From: Methanolobus sp. UBA118
GTDB taxonomy: Archaea > Halobacteriota > Methanosarcinia > Methanosarcinales > Methanosarcinaceae
Reading direction: 5' to 3'
Length of the DNA: 10,165 nt
Assembly: GCA_002508635.1 (NCBI GenBank)
Contig: DACO01000100.1
Span: forward strand, 1,215-11,379
Position 1 is the stretch's first letter. Every line of letters starts with the position of its first letter. Made by a program: the position numbers and the translations under genes. Shown piece after piece: positions 5,963 through 10,165 of this stretch. The notes under the pieces are model-generated. The model saw only the letters and a list, made by a program, of their open reading frames with translations. It ran no database searches and was not told where the DNA came from.

Positions 5963-6748
5963 TCAACCATCATTCCTGTACCTGCAATTACTATCGCATT
6001 CCCTGTTGAATTGAGTATAGTCACACTCAACTGAAAAGTCAGCTCTTTCATACCAGTCAAGGTCAAACCTGTCGGAAAGGTACTTCATCCCGTCTTCCAG
6101 AGCTAGGCGGGTTGCTTTCTTGCAGCATCGGGCTCCGCCTGCAGCAGCAATTGAGACCAGCGTCTTTGAGGTTGCGAGGTTGGCTTCCGAACGTTCGGAG
6201 GGTGTCAGGGGCGTGGCTTTGAGCAGGACACTTACGGCAATACCCACTCCTATTCCCGCACCGCAGGCACCGTAGAGTCCGCAGTATCCTCCGGGGACGG
6301 TCCTTCCGCGTTTGATGGCTTCAAGGACAGCGGTTTCCTTTTTCAGTCCCCTGTGGTTTTTGTAGGCTGCCACGAGTACGGCGGGTACGAGAGCATGGTG
6401 TTCCGGTCCGTGCATGTGAATAGCCGGATGTTCCATGATTTTCTCCGCTATAGCAAGCGGATTATTACCCTCACTGCTCAAGCAGATATTTTCAATTACA
6501 GCGATTGCTTCTTTTGAGTGGCATCTGTTGCAGACATAGTGACCGTTCCTGCAAACAAAATATGTTTCCTCCCCGACCCCGCAATAATAGCATGTCCCGC
6601 TTATTGCCTCATCCAGATATTCCACCTCGACCCCGCATACCAGACAATCGGTCCTGTTCTCTGTCCCAGGGACAGAAGCATCGGAGTTTGAGCTGGTTTT
6701 TATGTCGCAGATGTCGCAGCCTTTCCTATCATTACAAACAATATCCAT
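5963..6748 (-). CDS. Cysteine-rich DUF5714-type protein, 261 aa
   Basis: The start at 6748 (MDIVCNDRKG) has GAGGTG (6754-6759) 5 bases upstream; a longer frame from 6805 would run into the preceding gene and lacks such a site. Eighteen Cys are present. The N-terminal half has CxxC pairs at 11/14, 35/38, 53/56 and 73/76 plus Cys66, resembling stacked zinc ribbons. The C-terminal half has HMHGPEHHALVPAVL (111-125), GGYCGLYGACGAGIGVGI (153-170) and GARCCKKATRLAL (205-217). The last two resemble the C-GCAxxG-C-C signature of small cysteine proteins thought to bind a metal cluster or act in redox chemistry. I assign it to DUF5714 from recollection of these motifs. No catalytic function is established. 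It is the last gene of the operon, 22 bases after the short-chain dehydrogenase, and is probably cytoplasmic. Confidence 0.72.
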   Translation of the reverse strand: MDIVCNDRKGCDICDIKTSSNSDASVPGTENRTDCLVCGVEVEYLDEAISGTCYYCGVGEETYFVCRNGHYVCNRCHSKEAIAVIENICLSSEGNNPLAIAEKIMEHPAIHMHGPEHHALVPAVLVAAYKNHRGLKKETAVLEAIKRGRTVPGGYCGLYGACGAGIGVGIAVSVLLKATPLTPSERSEANLATSKTLVSIAAAGGARCCKKATRLALEDGMKYLSDRFDLDWYERADFSVECDYTQFNRECDSNCRYRNDG

Positions 6749-6770
6749 TTTAGCACCTCTACATATCAAT

Positions 6771-7652
6771 TTATATTCGTTCTTCCACGGAAGATCCGGA
6801 CGCATGTTTGAGCCCGGTTTCCCTGACCTCTTTTAACTGTGATCGTGATATCCTCATAAGCAAACCTGCAGGCAGCCGGCTTATCAGTGCATGCAGCAGA
6901 CCAAATCCCCTGCCCGGAATCACAAGATCCTTGCCTGATTGCATCGCCCTGTATGTATCACGAGCAACCTCATCTGCTGTCACAGCCATCCATGAATTGA
7001 AGGTCCTTGTTCTCTCCATGCCGGCCGATGACTGGAATCCGGTTCCTTTTACTGCTGTTGGGCAGACAGCCAGAATCTTTACATTCCGCTTCTTTTCCCT
7101 CAACTCAAAATTCAAAGCCCTGCTAAACTGCAATACAAAACTCTTGCTGGCACCATAGGTGGCAAAAAAGGGATTTGGCTGGAAAGCCGATATGGAAGAG
7201 AAATTAATGACCTGTCCTTCATCACGTTCGATCATGTCTTTCAGATAAAAACGTGTCAGCCTGTACAGTGTCAGGACATGCAGTTGCAGCATATCAAGTT
7301 CTCTATCCTGATCGATACCATTGACAAAACCATATGTACCAAAACCAGCACAGTTCACAAGAACATTGATCTGAAGACCGCGTTTTTTAGTGAATTCACA
7401 GACCCTGTCAGCAGCCTGAGAAAGACAAAGATCCTGCTGCATGAGTATGATGTTTATACCGGGATTAGTGGTACTGATTGAATCCCTTGCATTTTCAAGC
7501 TCTCTGATATCCCTATCAACCAGGATAATATCATGACCTTCACTTGCAAAAATTCCTGCCAGCTCCTTTGCTATTCCGCCTGCTCCTCCTGTAATTAAAA
7601 CACTTTTTCTGCATGAATCAATGTGGCAATTTGAAGGATTATTGTCAGGCAT
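6771..7652 (-). CDS. Short-chain dehydrogenase/reductase (DltE/COG0300-like)
   Basis: ATG at 7652 (MPDNNPSNCH) is preceded by AGGTGG (7661-7666) at 8 bases, lying inside the end of the aldehyde dehydrogenase gene; the start is 2 bases past that gene's stop. The product has 293 residues. The Rossmann motif TGGAGGIA is at 21-28, Asp46 at the end of strand 2 (LVDRD) favours NAD over NADP, NCAG is at 100-103, and the catalytic set is Ser153, Tyr166 and Lys170 (YGASK). The C-terminal extension (RGFGLLHALISRLPAGLLMRI) is amphipathic to hydrophobic, as in membrane-associated ketoreductases and retinol- or steroid-type SDRs. It should interconvert an alcohol and a carbonyl. Given its neighbour, a fatty or isoprenoid alcohol feeding the aldehyde dehydrogenase is plausible but unproven. 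Confidence 0.88.
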   Translation of the reverse strand: MPDNNPSNCHIDSCRKSVLITGGAGGIAKELAGIFASEGHDIILVDRDIRELENARDSISTTNPGINIILMQQDLCLSQAADRVCEFTKKRGLQINVLVNCAGFGTYGFVNGIDQDRELDMLQLHVLTLYRLTRFYLKDMIERDEGQVINFSSISAFQPNPFFATYGASKSFVLQFSRALNFELREKKRNVKILAVCPTAVKGTGFQSSAGMERTRTFNSWMAVTADEVARDTYRAMQSGKDLVIPGRGFGLLHALISRLPAGLLMRISRSQLKEVRETGLKHASGSSVEERI

Positions 7653-7654
7653 GT

Positions 7655-9064
7655 TTACACCCACCTGTACATCATTTCCACGAGCTTTTTGATGCGCTCG
7701 TTGTAGGGTGGGTAGATCAGCCCCAGCGAGCCCCACTTACGATGGATTATACTCCTTTTATTGGAAAACTCCATAAAACAATGGAAGCCCAGTGATCTTC
7801 CCATGCCGCTGTTGTTATTTCCTCCGAACGGCAGTTCGGGGTTGCTGTAGCCCAGCATATAATCATTGATCACAGTGCCTCCTGAAGAGTTCCATTCCAT
7901 GAAATAGCGGATATTGTCCCTGCTATTGCTGGCTATGTAGAGCATCAGAGGATTTGGATTACGACCGATTATCTGGTTTACCTCAGACCTGTTCTTATAA
8001 GTGATAACAGGAAGTAAGGGCCCGAAGATCTCTTCCTGCATAATGTCCATTTCTTCCGAGATATTGTCAATGATAGTGGGCTCCATGAAACGATCGTTTT
8101 CATTAAAATTGCCACCTGTCAGAACAGAGGCACCTTTAGCAAGAGCATTCTCATACAAAGAATCCAGACGCCTGAAATGGTAATCACTTATGATCCTGCA
8201 GTAGTCAGATGACTGTTCCATACCTTCGTCATGCCGGTCATAGAAACCTTTTACCGCCGAGCTGAACTCTGCAACAAAAGACCCCTTTACCGATTCATGA
8301 ATGATAAGATAGTCCGGAGTAACACATGTCTGGCCACTGTTTATAGATTTGGCCCATGCAAGACGTTTTGCAATCTTTTGTACATTAACAGTCTCGTCCA
8401 CGATTGCCGGAGATTTTCCACCCAGTTCCAGGGTAACACTGCTAAGATGTTCTGCAGCTCTGGCCATCACGATCTTTCCGACCCTCGGACTGCCGGTGAA
8501 AAAGATATGGTTGAATGGCAGATCCAGCAATCTTGAAGCAACCGATGCATCACCTTCGATGACTGCAACCTCTTTCCAGTCAAAGAGCCTGTCGATCATC
8601 TTTTTGATAAAAGCTGAAGTATGTGAGGAAATCTCACTGGGTTTAAGTATTACCGCATTACCTGCTGCAATTGCATGGACAAGAGGAACAAGGGAGAGAT
8701 TGAGGGGAAAATTCCACGGAGACATAATAAGTACAACTCCCTTGGGTTCATAGCGAATGTGAGATCTTGTTCCTGCAAGAGGAAGTGGTGTGGAAACCTT
8801 ATGGTCCCGGGTCCAGCGTTTCAGATTCTTTTTCAGATAGGAGATCTGGGCCTGAACCACGCCCACTTCAGTTGATACGACCTCTACTTCCGGTTTGCGC
8901 AGGTCTTTGTACAGAGCTTCGAACAACTCTTCCAGATTCCCCTCGTCCCGGAGATAACTATCGATACGAAGCAGGCGCTCCATCCTCTCCTTTGTATCAG
9001 TCAGTGCAAGTACTGGACAATTCTCCTTCTGGATCCTGAATACTGTTTCAATATCCGGTTGCAT
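7655..9064 (-). CDS. NAD(P)-dependent aldehyde dehydrogenase, class 3 (fatty-aldehyde type)
   Basis: This is a 469-residue protein with every ALDH landmark: SPWNFP (Asn118), LKPSE (Lys141), FTGSPRVGK (189-197), LELGGKSP (general base Glu213), GQTCVTPDY (nucleophile Cys247) and EEIFGP (Glu345, Phe347). FTGSPRVGK, CVTPDY and the ending YPPYNERIKKL are typical of class 3/long-chain aldehyde dehydrogenases, but no C-terminal membrane anchor is present. It oxidises an aldehyde to the acid. ATG 9064 is chosen over an in-frame TTG at 9076. The ribosome-binding site is weak, but a TATA-like box sits about 30 bases upstream, which fits a leaderless message in addition to read-through from the membrane-protein gene. 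It forms a tight unit with the short-chain dehydrogenase (2-base gap). Confidence 0.93.
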   Translation of the reverse strand: MQPDIETVFRIQKENCPVLALTDTKERMERLLRIDSYLRDEGNLEELFEALYKDLRKPEVEVVSTEVGVVQAQISYLKKNLKRWTRDHKVSTPLPLAGTRSHIRYEPKGVVLIMSPWNFPLNLSLVPLVHAIAAGNAVILKPSEISSHTSAFIKKMIDRLFDWKEVAVIEGDASVASRLLDLPFNHIFFTGSPRVGKIVMARAAEHLSSVTLELGGKSPAIVDETVNVQKIAKRLAWAKSINSGQTCVTPDYLIIHESVKGSFVAEFSSAVKGFYDRHDEGMEQSSDYCRIISDYHFRRLDSLYENALAKGASVLTGGNFNENDRFMEPTIIDNISEEMDIMQEEIFGPLLPVITYKNRSEVNQIIGRNPNPLMLYIASNSRDNIRYFMEWNSSGGTVINDYMLGYSNPELPFGGNNNSGMGRSLGFHCFMEFSNKRSIIHRKWGSLGLIYPPYNERIKKLVEMMYRWV

Positions 9065-9089
9065 CGAAACTATCAACTTCTTTATTTTT

Positions 9090-9098
9090 ATTTTATAC
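9090..9098 (-). promoter_or_regulatory. Candidate internal TATA box for the aldehyde dehydrogenase gene
   Basis: GTATAAAAT on the - strand overlaps the stop codon of the membrane-protein gene and is centred about 30 bases before the ATG at 9064. That spacing is typical of archaeal leaderless promoters, which would explain the poor ribosome-binding site. AT-rich context makes it only a candidate. Confidence 0.35.
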
Positions 9099-9935
9099 TG
9101 AGATGATCCCGAGTAACAGGAATATATAGAAAGTCGTCAGCACAACGGCAGCTACTGCTTCTCTTCCGACCCGGGGGATTTTTCCTTTTGTAAAGTCGTT
9201 CAGTGTAAGACATACCCACAACAGGAACACATACCCTGCCATCAGGGACAGCAACGAGAAATCCGGATGGTACCATGTACCAAGCATCTCACCTGTAAAT
9301 TCCGTAAGTACTGTGAAAAAGGCCACGAAATAGGCAAGTCTTACACCCTCAAAAGTTCTGAAAAGCATGAAGGCAAGTGCGAATTTTATAAGTATTCCTG
9401 CGGGATTTACCGACATGTCGAAGATCAGATAATCAACGACAAACAATGCAGCAAGGCTGATGGCAATGAAGTAGCTGGTAAGATCGAACCACTCCTTCCG
9501 GGAGTATCTTTCCTCAAATCTCTTCCAGAGATTATATGACGACCAGAATATAGTCCCGTAGCCAGGTATCAGCCATATGGGAGATCCGCCAATGAATCCT
9601 CCCAGATATGTGAAATATCCGTATCTGACACCAAGCAGTTCATGCACGTATCCGAATACCGATGCTACCACGAGGAAAATCTTACCCTTCTGTTCGCTGT
9701 TCTTCCAGAAAAGTATCCATAACAGAGAAAGAACTATCGTAGGTATGATCTCATCGACCGTGGCCCTGTAATATACAAGGACACCGAAGATCACAGAAAG
9801 CATGAAAATGAAAAAGTAATGTGGAGTAGTAAGAAGAATCCTGCTTTTCTCTTCAAGTGATTGTTTCATGTAATCGGATGAATTTGGATTCTGAGTATTC
9901 CTGTTACCTAAAAACACTCTTAGCTGAGATATCAT
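9093..9935 (-). CDS. Polytopic integral membrane protein, about 8 TM, unknown function
   Basis: The product has 280 residues with a hydrophilic N-terminus (1-36) and hydrophobic segments near 37-56, 62-78, 86-102, 115-134, 150-171, 180-210, 226-245 and 258-278. HELLGVRYGYFTY (98-110) and TEFTGEMLGTWYH (211-223) share an E-x-x-G-x-x-x-G-[YT]-[FW]-x-[YH]-like pattern, suggesting an ancient internal duplication with membrane-embedded Glu residues. This recalls carotenoid-hydratase/DUF422-type membrane proteins, but I cannot assign it to that family. The ATG at 9935 has AGTGAT just upstream, matching the 3' part of the archaeal site; an alternative ATG at 9869 is less well supported. It is the first gene of the operon. 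Next to an aldehyde dehydrogenase and an SDR it may handle or produce a lipophilic substrate. Confidence 0.75.
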   Translation of the reverse strand: MISQLRVFLGNRNTQNPNSSDYMKQSLEEKSRILLTTPHYFFIFMLSVIFGVLVYYRATVDEIIPTIVLSLLWILFWKNSEQKGKIFLVVASVFGYVHELLGVRYGYFTYLGGFIGGSPIWLIPGYGTIFWSSYNLWKRFEERYSRKEWFDLTSYFIAISLAALFVVDYLIFDMSVNPAGILIKFALAFMLFRTFEGVRLAYFVAFFTVLTEFTGEMLGTWYHPDFSLLSLMAGYVFLLWVCLTLNDFTKGKIPRVGREAVAAVVLTTFYIFLLLGIISV

Positions 9936-10010
9936 GTTATCACTTTATTTTCATTCCTGCAGGTTGAATTTGCAGACCGGATCACTATTTCAGGGTTCTA
10001 CGGAGCTTGC

Positions 10011-10048
10011 CTCAAAAAATAAAAAGTGCCAGTGAAATATTCACTGGC
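10011..10048 (-). promoter_or_regulatory. Perfect 9-bp stem-loop followed by T-rich tract, upstream of the operon
   Basis: GCCAGTGAA (10028-10036) and TTCACTGGC (10040-10048) pair perfectly around a 3-base loop. On the - strand the stem is followed by ACTTTTTATTTTTTG. This has the layout of an intrinsic terminator or attenuator about 75-110 bases before the first gene of the - strand operon. Alternatively the T/A stretch is the TATA region and the inverted repeat an operator next to it. No - strand gene upstream is visible whose end it would mark. Confidence 0.5.
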
Positions 10049-10079
10049 CAGGGAAGTGTGGAGGTAGATTTCCAGATAA

Positions 10080-10103
10080 AACCTGTATCTAGCTATCCAG
10101 GTT
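10080..10103. promoter_or_regulatory. Inverted repeat in the divergent intergenic region
   Basis: AACCTG (10080-10085) and CAGGTT (10098-10103) are inverted with a 12-base spacer, about two helical turns between arm centres being 18 bases. It lies between the two divergent genes and could be an operator for the gene at 10150. Short arms keep confidence low. Confidence 0.22.
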
Positions 10104-10149
10104 CCACCATACCAAAGTATTAATTTCTCCGACAGAAGGTGATCTGAAC

Positions 10150-10165
10150 ATGAAAGATAACTATC
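10150..10165 (+). CDS. Start of a + strand gene (first five codons only)
   Basis: ATG AAA GAT AAC TAT runs to the window edge, preceded at 6 bases by AGGTGAT (10137-10143), a near-perfect archaeal ribosome-binding site. The product cannot be identified from MKDNY. It is divergent from the membrane-protein operon. Confidence 0.6.

Noticed and set aside
6749..6805. N-terminal extension of the DUF5714-type protein
   Set aside because: It would overlap the SDR gene; the internal ATG has a clear GAGGTG site and the extension looks non-conserved.
7653..7736. N-terminal extension of the SDR by 28 residues
   Set aside because: It overlaps the aldehyde dehydrogenase coding end, and ATG 7652 has AGGTGG at 8 bases.
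8231..8875. Several + strand frames of 60-134 codons opposite the aldehyde dehydrogenase
   Set aside because: They are antisense shadows of a well-conserved enzyme and have no recognisable domains.
10114..10126. AAGTATTAATTT as the TATA box of the gene at 10150
   Set aside because: Transcription would start about 25 bases later, near 10146, and cut off the strong AGGTGAT ribosome-binding site.

Overview
The window looks like chromosomal DNA from a methanogenic archaeon, most likely of the Methanosarcinaceae (genus not determinable by eye). The reasons are ribosome-binding sites of the archaeal AGGAGGTGAT type (AGGTGAT at 10137-10143, GAGGTG before the gene ending at 5963), a MoaA-like radical SAM protein of the MJ0619/tetraether-synthase kind, tiny stand-alone winged-helix proteins, small secreted proteins with DIKPGSCPNSIN-type domains, and T-rich tracts after stop codons. 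No rRNA, tRNA, CRISPR array or intact insertion sequence was seen.

Left block (1-3191, + strand): a radical SAM enzyme whose start lies outside the window, a short PaaK/F390-synthetase-like adenylate-forming protein that stops at the hinge before the usual C-terminal domain, and a MIP-family channel. The channel gene begins 9 bases after the ligase stop, with its ribosome-binding site overlapping that stop, so these two are co-transcribed. A T-rich tract of 24 bases separates the radical SAM gene from the ligase.

Middle block (about 3200-5960): an AT-rich, gene-poor stretch. It holds two small winged-helix proteins (3254-3451 and 4473-4724, - strand), two small exported proteins that appear to be divergent members of one beta-sandwich family (3708-4160, - strand; 5152-5667, + strand), and what looks like a decayed reading frame (4247-4490). 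Several stem-loops and an unusual run of seven G in a ribosome-binding site also lie here. It reads as an accessory or surface-protein region.

Right block (5963-9935, all - strand): a tightly packed four-gene operon in the order polytopic membrane protein, class-3 aldehyde dehydrogenase, short-chain dehydrogenase, and a cysteine-rich DUF5714-type protein (gaps 28, 2 and 22 bases). Together the genes suggest oxidation and reduction of a hydrophobic alcohol/aldehyde at the membrane, with a metal-binding protein of unknown role. An aldehyde-dehydrogenase-specific internal promoter is possible. Upstream (9936-10149) is a divergent regulatory region with a perfect 9-bp stem-loop, and the first codons of a + strand gene begin at 10150.

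The most notable theme is that the radical SAM protein, the PaaK-like ligase and the C-GCAxxG-like cysteine-rich protein recall partners of a conserved, functionally unassigned bacterial cluster (DVU_1551-1557/TrsS type). Here they are split over two oppositely oriented units, so that link is an inference.
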